Shown here: piece by piece, positions 1 through 10,182 of the stretch | Numbering within the stretch: position 1 is the stretch's first letter | Layout: each line of letters starts with the position of its first letter | Assembly: GCF_026914185.1 (NCBI RefSeq) | Contig: NC_070562.1 | Coordinates: 7,068,001-7,132,000, forward strand | Direction of reading: 5' to 3' | Length of the DNA stretch: 64,000 nucleotides | From: Puccinia triticina | Taxonomy: Eukaryota > Basidiomycota > Pucciniomycetes > Pucciniales > Pucciniaceae | Made by a program: the position numbers and the translations under genes | Notes under the pieces: generated by a model | What the model saw: the letters and a program-made list of their open reading frames with translations, nothing else | Told to the model about the DNA's origin: nothing | Database searches by the model: none

Positions 1-497
1 GGTTTAATTTTGTTGTGTAGGGGGGCAGCGAGGGGGTTGGGATTGGTGCTTAGAGGTTTGAGGTTACTGTTGGGATAACGGGTTGAATTTATACCTTCCG
101 GTGGCAGGCTGGATCTCGGGTTTGCCGCCATGCAGCCCTTTGAATAGTAGCTGGGCTGGTCGCGTCCTGGTTGGTCATCGTGGCGAGCCGCAATCATCTT
201 GGCCTGGGGTGGCGATACTCGCCTGTTGGTCGTGGTAAGCGCGGCTGATCGGGCTCGGGCTGATTGGTCTAGCAAGTCGTCTGATGATGCGCGTGGGCGC
301 CCTGGTGGGGGCGGACGGTTTGCGCGGGTAGTCGGTAGCGGGGCGGTGGATTTCGCCTGTGTTTGCCGCGTGGTCGATTGGGTGGGTGGCGTATCGGGAC
401 CTGGCTGTGGGCGGGCCAAGGTGAAATGCGAGGGGGTAACGGGTTTTGACGTGAGGTGCGGGGCAGACCCGCGGCGGCGCAGCCGCTTGGCCTCTAG
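1..497 (+). mobile_element. 3' end of a Helitron-like element (GC-rich)
   Basis: The sequence is strongly GC-rich up to 497 and becomes AT-rich abruptly at 498. The boundary has a Helitron 3' terminus: a 5-bp stem hairpin (474-478 with 482-486, loop GCA), then TTGGC, CCTCTAG, and a T in the flank at 498. Helitrons characteristically end in a short hairpin plus CTRR and insert before T. The last 24 bases match the terminus ending at 21787 almost base for base. No coding region is convincing in the 497 bp; the 105-aa open frame at 199-516 crosses the boundary and looks like GC-driven noise. The 5' end lies outside the window. Confidence 0.5.
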
Positions 498-2729
498 TAA
501 AATCATAAAATCATAACACTTTTGAGTGATCATTTTTTATGTACCATTTTAGAATTGTTGCTCTTTTTTGAGTGATTGGGTGTTACACATTTTTTTCAGA
601 TTAAAATTTTATGAATTTATGGTGTTATAATTTTATGCAGTCAACTTTGAACACCCCTAGTGGTAAATTGTACAACACACTCAACCACTTGAATAAGTTA
701 ATGTATAAAACAAGACCAAGAACCCCACAGATCTCATGATTGGATCAGCTTGAGCCTACATAGATTGTGTGACCCACAGAGGATGATATGATATTCTGAT
801 TTTGCAGATTACAGGAAGCAGACCCATCTGAATGATACTGCATCCATTGCCCAACCTTTTAAGGGGGGGGGGGGGGGAACATTGGCTAAAATGTACATTT
901 CTTTAATTGTTATTTAGATCAATATACAAGGTTCACCATAGACGGGACAGCACTGATCAGCATTGGGAATTTGTTTCCAACAACAGCAAAGGCAAATAGA
1001 ATCAATGGGTACTTGGGCAGGTTGGGAAAATGCTGGGGAGGGCACAGGGATGCTTAGTAAGTTTGGTGTGGCGGCCAGGAACCTATGCAGCGGCCCCAAC
1101 AATGAGTACCCTTCCTCCTCCCAATGCTGAAACAAATACAAGACATGGAGTGTCTCTGGTAAATGTTTATTCTTGAAGATGGAGACCTACATGTCCTATT
1201 TTTTGTTTTCAGCCATCATATACACAATAATAGCTAAAAACAAAAAAAATGGGACTTGTAGGTCTGCATCTTCAATGAAAAATGTTTACCAAATACACTC
1301 CATGTGTCCTCTCCATGTGTTGTATTTGTTGAGTCCTCCCCCCCCCCTTGGTTGATGTTTGGAGGTGCCAGGGAGGGGAGAAGGAAGCCCATGAAAGCCA
1401 GTATCAGGGTCTCTGTGGTAGGTTATGATATTTTTACTTGTGGGGGCTTTGAAACAGGGAACTGACACCGAGTCGTAAAACCCCTGCCTTGAGGACAAGC
1501 AGATACCTTGATTGAGCTGGGGAAATTTGCAATTGCAGGTCTCCTGTATGTGTTCAGGTTGGATACTTGGGGTTTGGCAGAAGCTAGATCTTGTCCTGGT
1601 TATCAGTAGTATCAGTGAAAGTATAACGGACCATTTGCCAATGGAAGTGTTGGGACAAGGCATGCTTTGAGTCTGACTATAAGAGCTACATTTGGGGCTA
1701 GCCTACACAAGCATTGATGTTGTTATACCAGCCGCGGTGTTAGTACGACTTACTGACATTTTGGTGCAGGTTTGTGATCCAAGAAATCACGCTCAACTTG
1801 AAAGGTTCAGGTTGAGGAAATTTGGCTATCAAGATACTGAAATATTTCAAGAAACTAAGAAGATATTTCTAGTTATATCTATAACATTCCCTCACTTTGA
1901 TGGAAAGAACAATATGGGGGAAAGACGCAACAAGAAAACTTTTTTTGTGATTTGCTTTTTTTTGGAAGGGGGAACCCTTGCATTTTGTTTTTGTAATTTT
2001 GTTGATTTGTAGGGGGAACCCTTGATCTTTCTTTCCGTGTTTCTCTGTCTTTAATAAACTTGGATGTATATACTATGCAGTGTAAATGAGTATGTGTAGC
2101 TGTCCTGCAGCTGGGTTGTGTATGTAAACATGAGGTTGTAATAGGAGGTGAGGTGTATATGTAGCTTGGAATGTAACTTCTAGTCCTGTAGAGTCCCGTC
2201 CTTGTGCCATAGTCCGTGATTTCTGATGAATGTTATGTAAAGAAAAGAAAACAAAGAATTTTTTTATTTTTTTGATGTAATGGAACCTTTCCGTCTACCA
2301 CACCGTAATATTTACATTTCCCCTCTTAGCTCTGCTTACGCCTTGTGTGAGAGTTCCACAAGTGGTGTCACAACAGTGGCAGATCCTTCTCTCAGATTTT
2401 TGGCTATAAAATCACGTTAAATCTAAAACCTTGAAAATTAAAATTTAGAATTGTTGCGCATTTTGGCGCTTTATTAACTCTTCCCCTTATATATAACTAG
2501 AGGACAACTAAGATTCATTTATTTCTTCTGATTAGAACAAGAACAATTTGTAATTTAAATGAGAAAGATAAGGAAACAATTAAGGTACCTAAGAGCAGAT
2601 CCGCTTGGGTACTTGAGTCTAATGAAAACTGGCTGCTATGCAGCTTAGGAACCTAAGGTTCTATTGAAGAGACTGTAGTCTACGTCAGTATCTAGACTCC
2701 CTTTTCCGGTGAGCTAAGTAAGACAGTTC
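498..2729. other. AT-rich intergenic DNA, no gene seen
   Basis: This holds only short unconvincing frames, a G homopolymer near 867-880 and scattered AT-rich tracts. I recognise no protein, RNA gene or element end between the Helitron terminus and the 3' end of the Gag-like relic. Confidence 0.5.
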
Positions 2730-3380
2730 TTACTTTAGCTCAAAGAGCCTGATGCAATGGTATCGCCAATACAAGCTTCGAGGGTGGCTTTCAATGGAAT
2801 TGTTCCAAAGCGGGGCAGAATTTGGTTCTGCCTCAAAAGTAGAAGGCTGTACCGAACCTCAATGGACAGATTCCCGACCGCGGACTTTCTCCTGCCAATC
2901 GTTTAATAAATCGATCATTTCGACAAACAGGAGAGGGATTTGTCTTCGTGCAGCAAGTTCCTGGTCAACTCAATAGTCAAATTCTTGTCGTAAGGCCAAC
3001 CCTTGGGCAATTGAATCTTGAAGCATCATGCCGAAAAGAGAATCCTGGGTTAAAGAAGCCCCCAATTCTTTGAGATCCAACAATCGTCGTCGATAAGTAG
3101 CCGCAACCGTAGTGGCAGGAACATCTTGATCGCAAGTAATAGACTTCAAAGCCGCCCAACAATTGATTTGAGCCGCGCGACTGAACGTTGTAAAACGGCG
3201 TCGGATGGATATCATAATGGCATAGCATGAGTTGCAATGGTTGATGTCTTCCTTGATCTCATCTGAAAGAGCAATCCAAAAAATAACACGGGCGATGTGA
3301 TCAACAGGGTGACGAGAAAAATCCTTGAAGTAAAAATTGCGATAATCAAGGGCAAAATCCGCGAGTTCTTCCATCTTCAT

Positions 3381-3949
3381 TGAGAAACACCAGATGACAG
3401 CTGTGAGCTAAGGAGGCCTTAATGGGAGGCCGACGAGACACGAGGGAAGAAGGAGAGGAAACGACTAAGCACCTGAGAAACACCAGATGACAGCTGTGAG
3501 CTAAGGAGGCCTTAATGGGAGGCCGACGAGACACGAGGGAAGAAGGAGAGGAAACGACTAAGCACCTATTGAGGTGCGAGGGAGGTGATCGACAAGATGA
3601 GTGAGTTCATTGCATGATGAGCAAACAAAAGTGAAGAGAAAAGAAAGGGAAATGGAAACCAAACCTGAGAAACACCAGATGACAGCTGTGAGCTAAGGAG
3701 GCCTTAATGGGAGGCCGACGAGACACGAGGGAAGAAGGAGAGGAAACGACTAAGCACCTATTGAGGTGCGAGGGAGGTGATCGACAAGATGAGTGAGGAA
3801 AAGGAAAAGGCGGTACAACACAGCAAAGCTAGACTAGATACAAGCGGAGCTGAAACCTAAACCTAATCTACAAAGTTGTACCGGTTCTGTCCTCCGAGCG
3901 AGTCTTGCCGCAGCACCCCACTAACCCCTTTCTGGTCTTGAACGCCACA
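3381..3949 (-). repeat. Copia 3' LTR
   Basis: 569 bp partner of the LTR at 8349-8917. The 93-bp block beginning TGAGAAACACC occurs at 3381, 3474 and 3666. The outer edge of the LTR is thus present three times inside each LTR. Confidence 0.95.
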
Positions 3950-3959
3950 GCCCCCCCTG
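3950..3959 (-). other. Copia polypurine tract
   Basis: Read on the minus strand, CAGGGGGGGC abuts the 3' LTR (TGTGGC...). A purine run directly upstream of the 3' LTR is the expected plus-strand primer of an LTR element. The same G-run plus C also abuts the 3' LTR of the element at 56982-59037. Confidence 0.75.
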
Positions 3960-3963
3960 CTCA

Positions 3964-6900
3964 TCAGGCAGTGAAGCTGCTGTTGATTTTCATGTTCCCC
4001 AGGGACACTTGAGCAATGGCTCCTCGGGTTCTCTTCGGATTGAGCGGCTTGGTGAGGAAGTCGGCGAAGTTGATCTCGGTAGGCACATACAGAACCTCAA
4101 AGTTGTTGGCTGCAATGTGATATCGAAGCCAATGGTGTCGTGTGTTGATGTGACGTGTCCGATGCTGGTAGACTGAGTCCTTGAGGAGGGCTAATGCCCC
4201 TTGGTTGTCGCAGAGAAGTTTGACACTGGATCGTTGGGTGTTGAGAAGTGGATATAGTTGGTCAAGGAGTTGGCCGGTCCAGCGGAGATCTTGTCCGGCC
4301 TCCGAGCAGGAGCGATATTCTGATTCAGTTGTCGACAGAGCAGGACCATCGTCATCCTGCTTTTGACAACGCCAGCTGAAAACCCCGTTGTGGAGGAGGA
4401 TGCTACCGGAGAAAGAAGCCGCCTGCGTTCCGGTTGCGAAACTGGCGTCGGCGTAGGCTACTAGCTGATTGTGAGGGCCGCCGACGTTGCCAAGTGTGAG
4501 ACCGAAATCCTTTGAATGTTGAATGTATCGCAACGTGATTTTTAGTTGTTCTTGATGGCTCTTCTTTGGGTTGTTGAGAAATTGGGAGAGGTAGCTGACG
4601 GCGAATGCTAGGTCAGGTCGCGTGCACTGTACGAGGTACTGGATGAGGCCCACGCCTCGTCGGTAGTTGAACTTCGGGTCCACTGGCTCGTCTTTAACTG
4701 GAATTTTGTGTGTGTTGAGAGGCAGAGGAGTCGAGGCTGGCTTACAATTTACCATCTGGAATTCCTCGAGTATTTCTCTGCAGTATCGGTCTTGAGAGAG
4801 AGTGATCGTGCGCCTGTTTCTGTCTCTGGTCACCCGCATGCCTAGCACGTAGCGACATTCGCCAAGGTCTTCCATCTCAAAGCGTTCCTTGATGGCGGTC
4901 TTGAAGAAGGAAACATCGGGGCCCATGATGACGAGGTCATCGACGTGTACAAAGACAAAACAGGGCCGCGCCGGATCTTGATGAACGAAAAGACACGGAT
5001 CAACTGATGTTGCGACGAAATTGATTGACTCAAAGAAATCCTTGAGGGCTTTGTACCAACATCGCGGGCTTTGTTTGAGGCCATAGAGAGACTTCTGGAG
5101 CTTTAGACCATGGCCTGGAGGAAGCTCGATGCCCAGACCATCGGGTACCTTGATGAAGATGTCCTCTTCTGGGACGCCATTTAGGAACGCGCACCGGACG
5201 TCCATTTGTTGGATGTCGAAGTCAAGATTGGCTGAGATGCCCAGGACCAACCGGAGAGTTGCTTGCCGACCTGTGGGGGCGAAAGTGCGATTGTAGTCAC
5301 AGCCCTCGATTTGTCGGAAGCCGCGAACACATAACCTGGCTTTGTACTTGAGCAGTTCACCATCGGCGTTGAACTTCCGCTTGAAGACCCAAGTAGTGTC
5401 CAGCTCGCGACACCCCGGTGTTTTAGGCGAAACCACCCACACCTCATGCCTCTTCATGTTGTTGAGTTCGACCTCAACAGCCATGAGCCATTCGTTTTCA
5501 TCGATGCGACCTAGGATCTCACCATACGTCTTCGGATCATGTTGTGATTGGGGCTCCCCGACGAGGACCAGGGCCCGGTGACGGCGGGATCCAGAGATGA
5601 TGTTGCTCTGGTTGATGTCGGATGAGATGTTCTTGGGAGCCTCATCAAAATGGGGGACGTATGCGTATCCCTTCTTGGGGGGTAGGCCGGTGGACGGAGC
5701 CGGTGATTCCGGTGCCGGATCTTCTGGGGCCAGAGGGGGACGTGGAGCATCCTCCCCAGGATTGACTGGAGGAGGAACGTCGGGGAAACTGGCTTGCGGG
5801 GGCTCTCCTTCGACGTCCAGTCTCGTGGCTCCCGTCAAACGATTAGGGTTGGGAATGGCGTCCACGACTTCGTCGAAGTCATAGAGGATTGGAAGTTCGA
5901 GCGACTTGTCGTCGGATTTGAGCATTGGGAATGTTTGAGGAAACAGGCGAACATGATGAGAGACCACGATTTTGTTGTTCGACGGCACCCAGACCCGGAA
6001 AGAATGATGATGTTCGTTGAAGCCAATGAGAATTGCCTCCGCACCAGAGGGTGAGAACTTGGAGTCTCGCCACTTGCGTTCCTCAAAGAGAACGGCTCTG
6101 CAACCAAAGGGAGCGAGACGAGTTAGATCCGGTTTGTGTCCGTGCCATTTCTCGTAAGGGGACGCAAAACTGATGGAACTGTCTGGGGAGCGGTTTTCAA
6201 GGAATACTGACAGTTGCACCGCCTCGCCCCACCATTCCAAAGGAAGACCACAGGTCATGAGAAGAGTCCGAGATTTTTCAATGGTCGTTCGATTTCCCCG
6301 CTCCGCCAAAGGATTTTGTTGAGGAGTGTAGGGAGCGGAAGTGAGATGTTGGATACCTCGGGCTTCGAACAGGGCTTTGAATTGGTGGTTGCAAAATTCA
6401 CCACCGTTGTCGGAGACAACTGATTTTAATTTCCGGCCAGTGTGAGTTTCGGCCTGATTCAGGAAGATGAGAAAAAATTTGAAGGTGTCTGACTTACACC
6501 GCATCGGATAGATGAACCGATATTTGGTGAAGCCATCGATAATCTTGAGAAAGTAAAGGTTTCCTCCTCTTGACATTGGATTGATGGGGCCGCAAAGATC
6601 CATATGAATGCAGTCTAGTGAGGCGTTGAAGGTCGGGAAATTCCCCCCAAAAGGTTGGCGATGCATTTTTGCTCGATCACAGACATCGCAGTCTAATGAG
6701 TTGATTTGAAGGTTCGGATAAGCCTTCTTGAGATAGGGGAGGCTGGGATGTCCCAGGGCCCGATGGAGGTCAAGTGGAGAGGGAGGAGAAAGAGAGAGAG
6801 CTTTGAGAGGGTTCATGTCGATCTTGAGGACATTTTCTTCGGTTGAACCTACGAAGACGATCTCGGAGCCCCTCCGGCACTCAAATCGATCACCGTTCGC

Positions 6901-8259
6901 CGTTGGGATTAGAGAGAAACCTTGGCGGATGTAATGGGTGAGGGAGATGAGGGAGTTGGACAGATTAGGCGCATAGTAGGCCAGACTGAGTTTGAGGGGG
7001 CCAATGGCGGTTTGGATGACTGCTGGACCGAAACCAAGGATTGGGATCGCGGCGCCATTCGCCCCAAAGACCGAGGACGAGGTGGTTGAAAGGGAGCTAA
7101 AATAGGCTCGATTCTTGAGGAAATGGCCAGAAGCCCCGCTGTCCAGGATGAGGACATCTCGGAAGTTTGATCTGGCGCCAAGACTAGCACGACCTTGAAA
7201 TTTGGCTTTCATCCGATCAATGGCGGCCTGATGAAACGCGATGGCTTTGTCTTCGTGGATCTGCCAACATTCGGATTCTGGGTGCGTTGTATCCGGATTG
7301 TGCCGCCCATTAGAACAGTACGCTCGGCGATTTTTCTTCTTGGAGGGGTCGGAGGGCTTGTCGGGTTGAGACACAGCACGGGTGGTGGAGGCGGAGGCAT
7401 GCTGTTGAGACACAGCCAGGGCGGTGGCAGTGGTGATGTGTTGATGTTGAGCCTCACGTTGCCGCCGAACTTCGCTTTCCACATCGCGCAGAAAATTCTC
7501 CATGTCCGGGGTCTCATCGTCCTTGAAGTTGCTGTATTGAAGAGTTCGGAAGGTATTGAAGGGAGGAGGGAGTCGCCGGAGAGCATAGATTACTCCTATC
7601 GAATGGAGGGCATCCGTACCAAACTTCTTGCAGCCTACTTCATGTAGATGTCGGAAGGAATGACGAGCTTCAGTGATTGACTTTTCCATATCAGATTCGT
7701 CGAACACTATGTCGAAGTATTTGTCGATGGCTGTCGCAATGTTTTCCATGGTTTTGCCGGCAAAGTGAGCCTCGATGTCGTCCCATAGTTTCTTTGGGTC
7801 ATAGTCTTTCAGATCTTTGACAAACCGCTCCAAGTTGGCTGTGTTCATGTGCATCCTGATGAAGGTTGTCGCCATTTTGCAGTTGGTTTGATAGTCCGGT
7901 GATTTCTTCATCTCCTCGGTGTGGGCGTCAAGGATGTAGTCATCTAACATTTTGAAGCCAAGTGTAGTGACGATAGCCCACCTCCAGGCAGTGAAGTTGT
8001 CTCGATCAAGCCTTTCCGTGACCAATTTGGTGTTGGTGAGGTCGGAGCTGGTCATTTTGGTTGAATAGAAGAGGATTTTAGATGAGGATGTGGGGTTCAG
8101 TTGGTCAAGGATGAGTTTCTCCGAATAGGAATCGGAAGATTTGAAAGACTGAGGACTCGATGCTCGTGGAGTTGAATCTGCCTGCTCAAGGGACGGGTCC
8201 ACTGGGTTTGAGGTCGGAGAGTTTATGGATGGAGGATCTTCACCAATTGGATCCGCCAC
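3964..8259 (-). CDS. Copia Gag-Pol polyprotein (1431 aa)
   Basis: One uninterrupted ORF. In order: Gag domain (about 70-330); a Cys/His segment near 335-355; protease with DSGASGHF (about 380); integrase zinc finger (HRALGH...CDVCDRAK, about 500-530); integrase core with the D, D, E set (HMDLCGP, VSDNGGEF, LAERGN); reverse transcriptase with the start of its palm at WVFKRKFNADG and catalytic HVDD (VFVHVDDLVIMG; most Copia have YVDD); RNase H with ADASF, STTESEY and CDNQGAL, ending near residue 1410. The integrase-before-RT order is diagnostic of Ty1/Copia. Length is normal for a single-ORF Copia. With no stop or frameshift it may be an active copy. The ATG at 8259 follows the primer site by about 75 bp. 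Confidence 0.96.
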   Translation of the reverse strand: MADPIGEDPPSINSPTSNPVDPSLEQADSTPRASSPQSFKSSDSYSEKLILDQLNPTSSSKILFYSTKMTSSDLTNTKLVTERLDRDNFTAWRWAIVTTLGFKMLDDYILDAHTEEMKKSPDYQTNCKMATTFIRMHMNTANLERFVKDLKDYDPKKLWDDIEAHFAGKTMENIATAIDKYFDIVFDESDMEKSITEARHSFRHLHEVGCKKFGTDALHSIGVIYALRRLPPPFNTFRTLQYSNFKDDETPDMENFLRDVESEVRRQREAQHQHITTATALAVSQQHASASTTRAVSQPDKPSDPSKKKNRRAYCSNGRHNPDTTHPESECWQIHEDKAIAFHQAAIDRMKAKFQGRASLGARSNFRDVLILDSGASGHFLKNRAYFSSLSTTSSSVFGANGAAIPILGFGPAVIQTAIGPLKLSLAYYAPNLSNSLISLTHYIRQGFSLIPTANGDRFECRRGSEIVFVGSTEENVLKIDMNPLKALSLSPPSPLDLHRALGHPSLPYLKKAYPNLQINSLDCDVCDRAKMHRQPFGGNFPTFNASLDCIHMDLCGPINPMSRGGNLYFLKIIDGFTKYRFIYPMRCKSDTFKFFLIFLNQAETHTGRKLKSVVSDNGGEFCNHQFKALFEARGIQHLTSAPYTPQQNPLAERGNRTTIEKSRTLLMTCGLPLEWWGEAVQLSVFLENRSPDSSISFASPYEKWHGHKPDLTRLAPFGCRAVLFEERKWRDSKFSPSGAEAILIGFNEHHHSFRVWVPSNNKIVVSHHVRLFPQTFPMLKSDDKSLELPILYDFDEVVDAIPNPNRLTGATRLDVEGEPPQASFPDVPPPVNPGEDAPRPPLAPEDPAPESPAPSTGLPPKKGYAYVPHFDEAPKNISSDINQSNIISGSRRHRALVLVGEPQSQHDPKTYGEILGRIDENEWLMAVEVELNNMKRHEVWVVSPKTPGCRELDTTWVFKRKFNADGELLKYKARLCVRGFRQIEGCDYNRTFAPTGRQATLRLVLGISANLDFDIQQMDVRCAFLNGVPEEDIFIKVPDGLGIELPPGHGLKLQKSLYGLKQSPRCWYKALKDFFESINFVATSVDPCLFVHQDPARPCFVFVHVDDLVIMGPDVSFFKTAIKERFEMEDLGECRYVLGMRVTRDRNRRTITLSQDRYCREILEEFQMVNCKPASTPLPLNTHKIPVKDEPVDPKFNYRRGVGLIQYLVQCTRPDLAFAVSYLSQFLNNPKKSHQEQLKITLRYIQHSKDFGLTLGNVGGPHNQLVAYADASFATGTQAASFSGSILLHNGVFSWRCQKQDDDGPALSTTESEYRSCSEAGQDLRWTGQLLDQLYPLLNTQRSSVKLLCDNQGALALLKDSVYQHRTRHINTRHHWLRYHIAANNFEVLYVPTEINFADFLTKPLNPKRTRGAIAQVSLGNMKINSSFTA

Positions 8260-8333
8260 GGTGCTGAAGTCGTCTTATAAAAGAAGGGAAGTGTTGGTCG
8301 GAAGCTCCTGGGCTGCTCAATTAGCTCGTTTAC

Positions 8334-8348
8334 GCTGGGCTCATAACC
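8334..8348 (-). other. Copia primer-binding site, initiator tRNA-Met anticodon arm
   Basis: Immediately inside the 5' LTR the minus strand reads GGTTATGAGCCCAGC. This is complementary to the anticodon arm of initiator tRNA-Met (GGGCTCATAACC), not to a tRNA 3' CCA end. Drosophila copia is known to prime from a cleaved 5' half of initiator tRNA-Met at this region, so half-tRNA priming is inferred here. Confidence 0.8.
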
Positions 8349-8917
8349 TGAGAAACACCAGATGACAGCTGTGAGCTAAGGAGGCCTTAATGGGAGGCCG
8401 ACGAGACACGAGGGAAGAAGGAGAGGAAACGACTAAGCACCTGAGAAACACCAGATGACAGCTGTGAGCTAAGGAGGCCTTAATGGGAGGCCGACGAGAC
8501 ACGAGGGAAGAAGGAGAGGAAACGACTAAGCACCTATTGAGGTGCGAGGGAGGTGATCGACAAGATGAGTGAGTTCATTGCATGATGAGCAAACAAAAGT
8601 GAAGAGAAAAGAAAGGGAAATGGAAACCAAACCTGAGAAACACCAGATGACAGCTGTGAGCTAAGGAGGCCTTAATGGGAGGCCGACGAGACACGAGGGA
8701 AGAAGGAGAGGAAACGACTAAGCACCTATTGAGGTGCGAGGGAGGTGATCGACAAGATGAGTGAGGAAAAGGAAAAGGCGGTACAACACAGCAAAGCTAG
8801 ACTAGATACAAGCGGAGCTGAAACCTAAACCTAATCTACAAAGTTGTACCGGTTCTGTCCTCCGAGCGAGTCTTGCCGCAGCACCCCACTAACCCCTTTC
8901 TGGTCTTGAACGCCACA
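8349..8917 (-). repeat. Copia 5' LTR
   Basis: 569 bp, TGTGGCG...TTTCTCA when read on the coding strand. Like its partner it contains three copies of a 93-bp block that starts at the LTR edge: the first two are adjacent and the third begins 192 bp after the second. It should carry the promoter; I could not place a clear TATA box. Confidence 0.95.
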
Positions 8918-9255
8918 TTCATCAGCCAGGTGCGGAAATTTGACCCCAACGGTACTAACTTTTTTGATTCGGGAAATAGATGGTGCGCGTGTTTGATGAT
9001 TTGGTCTTTATTTCTGGGATCCAACGTGTATGCAAAGTCGGGAGGTAGAGGGGCATCATCTTCCAGAAGGTTGACTCTGGGAACGTTCTGGCGCGGTTCC
9101 TCTCGTGGTGCCCTGACGGTATCGATTTTGTTGTCTGAGTTTGGCGGAGGACTGCGAACAACTCGTTTGCCGGCCGCGTTGCTGCTCGACGCGGCTGCCG
9201 CTGCGTTGGTGGACCGGGTGGCAATAGAGCTTGGGGATCGGTTGACGGGAGCCAT

Positions 9256-9624
9256 GGCGAAGAAAAGGATAAAAGATAACGAGTTTGAAAGGATATTCTG
9301 GGGTATCAGGTATAGATGTAAAAAAAACTATATTTACTCTTGCTGTTTCTTCAAGAACCTGGCCCCTTGGGGCCGCAAGTTGGGTCGCGGCGAAGCCGCG
9401 TTTGGCGGCGGAGCCGCCCCCTCAGCAGGAGGAGCAATTTTGCGGCGAAGCCGCCCACTCCGTTGGAGCAGCAATTTTGCGGCGAAGCCGCGGGGCGGGG
9501 TAGAGCTGATGCTCGGCCCCTCGAGGCCTGGTGCTCGACGAGCTTAACTAGGCCTCCGGGCGGGAGCGGTAGCGAGCAGCGGAGCTGTCCACGCCAGTGG
9601 AGGCCTATACCTTACGTCGGGATT
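9256..9624. other. Leader of the Gag-like relic; GC-rich hairpin repeats
   Basis: Upstream of the Gag-like ATG. Between about 9380 and 9500 the motif GCGGCGAAGCCGC or close variants recurs at least three times, each able to form a short GC hairpin. It resembles the Helitron terminal hairpins at 474-486 and 21766-21778, but no CTRR end follows. No gene seen. Confidence 0.4.
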
Positions 9625-10084
9625 CCCGCGTGATGAGTTTTTTGATTTCGCGGGAAAACCCTCTTTTTTGACTTCCTCCTCCTGTACCCGCTTCTTTGAT
9701 CATATCCACCTGATTTCCTTAGCAGACAATGTAGGCCTGCTTCTTGTCTTTCTTTTGGTGTTATGTATCCTGTTGTACTGGTCCTCACTGATTTTATAAA
9801 GATTTTTGAAAACTGTCTGTTTTCAGCTCCCGAGGACTTGTTTTGGTGTGCGCGGGGTACTCGAACCGCTCGTTTGAGCAAAAAAAAGTTCAAAGTGTGA
9901 TTTTATGAAAATCATTATAAAATCACAAGTTTATGTACTTGTTCTGAGTTTGGGTTGGATGAACAGGAAGATGCTGCTCTTCCATAAAACCTGCTCAGAG
10001 ATCCTCAAAGTTTTGAGGACATTGTGTACATAATTCGAGGCTGGAGTTTTCTCCCACCAAAAGGTGGGAAACTCATCACGCGGG
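9625..10084. repeat. Pair of 16-bp perfect inverted repeats
   Basis: CCCGCGTGATGAGTTT at 9625-9640 is repeated exactly in inverse orientation at 10069-10084. The 460-bp unit has no convincing ORF. It could be a small non-autonomous inverted-repeat element; I found no clear target duplication, so its nature is open. Confidence 0.4.
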
Positions 10085-10101
10085 TTTGCCGACCTAAGGC
10101 G

Positions 10102-10182
10102 CAAGTCCCCCCTGCGGGGGGGTTCGCTTCGCGAACCGACCAGCCAGCCAACTGGCTGGCGCACCCCGCAGCAGGGGACTTG
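10102..10182. repeat. Cruciform-forming inverted repeat
   Basis: An outer stem (10102-10119 with 10164-10182; CAAGTCCCC and CTGCGGGG against CCCCGCAG and GGGGACTTG) encloses two perfect hairpins. One is GGTTCGC-TTC-GCGAACC (10121-10137), the other GCCAGCC-AACT-GGCTGGC (10143-10160). No tRNA or known ncRNA features are present. Confidence 0.6.

Larger units (their letters stand above)
3381..8917 (-). mobile_element. Full-length Ty1/Copia LTR retrotransposon
   Basis: A 5,537-bp element with two 569-bp LTRs (3381-3949, 8349-8917) in which I saw no difference by eye. LTRs start TG and end CA. The flanking 5-bp duplication is TTCAT (3376-3380 and 8918-8922). On the minus strand the order is 5' LTR, primer-binding site, one long gag-pol ORF, polypurine tract, 3' LTR. 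Matching LTRs, an intact ORF and a perfect target duplication indicate a recent insertion. It landed in a Gag-like ORF of the same orientation, so the older element is the host. Confidence 0.97.
2730..9255 (-). pseudogene. Gag-like retroelement ORF split by a Copia insertion
   Basis: Minus-strand ORF starting at ATG 9255, running to 8918, interrupted by the Copia element, then resuming at 3375 and ending at a TAA (2732-2730). Removing the element and one copy of TTCAT gives exactly 984 nt (328 codons) in one frame. The N-terminus (about 60 residues) is Ser/Ala/Arg-rich. A Gag-type helical domain follows, with NFRTW before the junction and MEELADFALDYRNFYF then EIKEDINHC after it, resembling fungal retroelement Gag (UBN2-like). 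Two in-frame TGA codons (2972-2970, codon 248; 2861-2859, codon 285) interrupt it while the frame stays coding on both sides. No protease or polymerase follows, so this is a fragment of an older retroelement. Family assignment is by resemblance only. Confidence 0.65.

Noticed and set aside
199..516. 105-codon open frame in GC-rich DNA
   Set aside because: It crosses the Helitron-like boundary, is dominated by Gly/Arg/Val from GC content and has no motif.
7195..7647. Plus-strand frames across the Copia gag-pol
   Set aside because: Antisense shadows of an unambiguous polyprotein.
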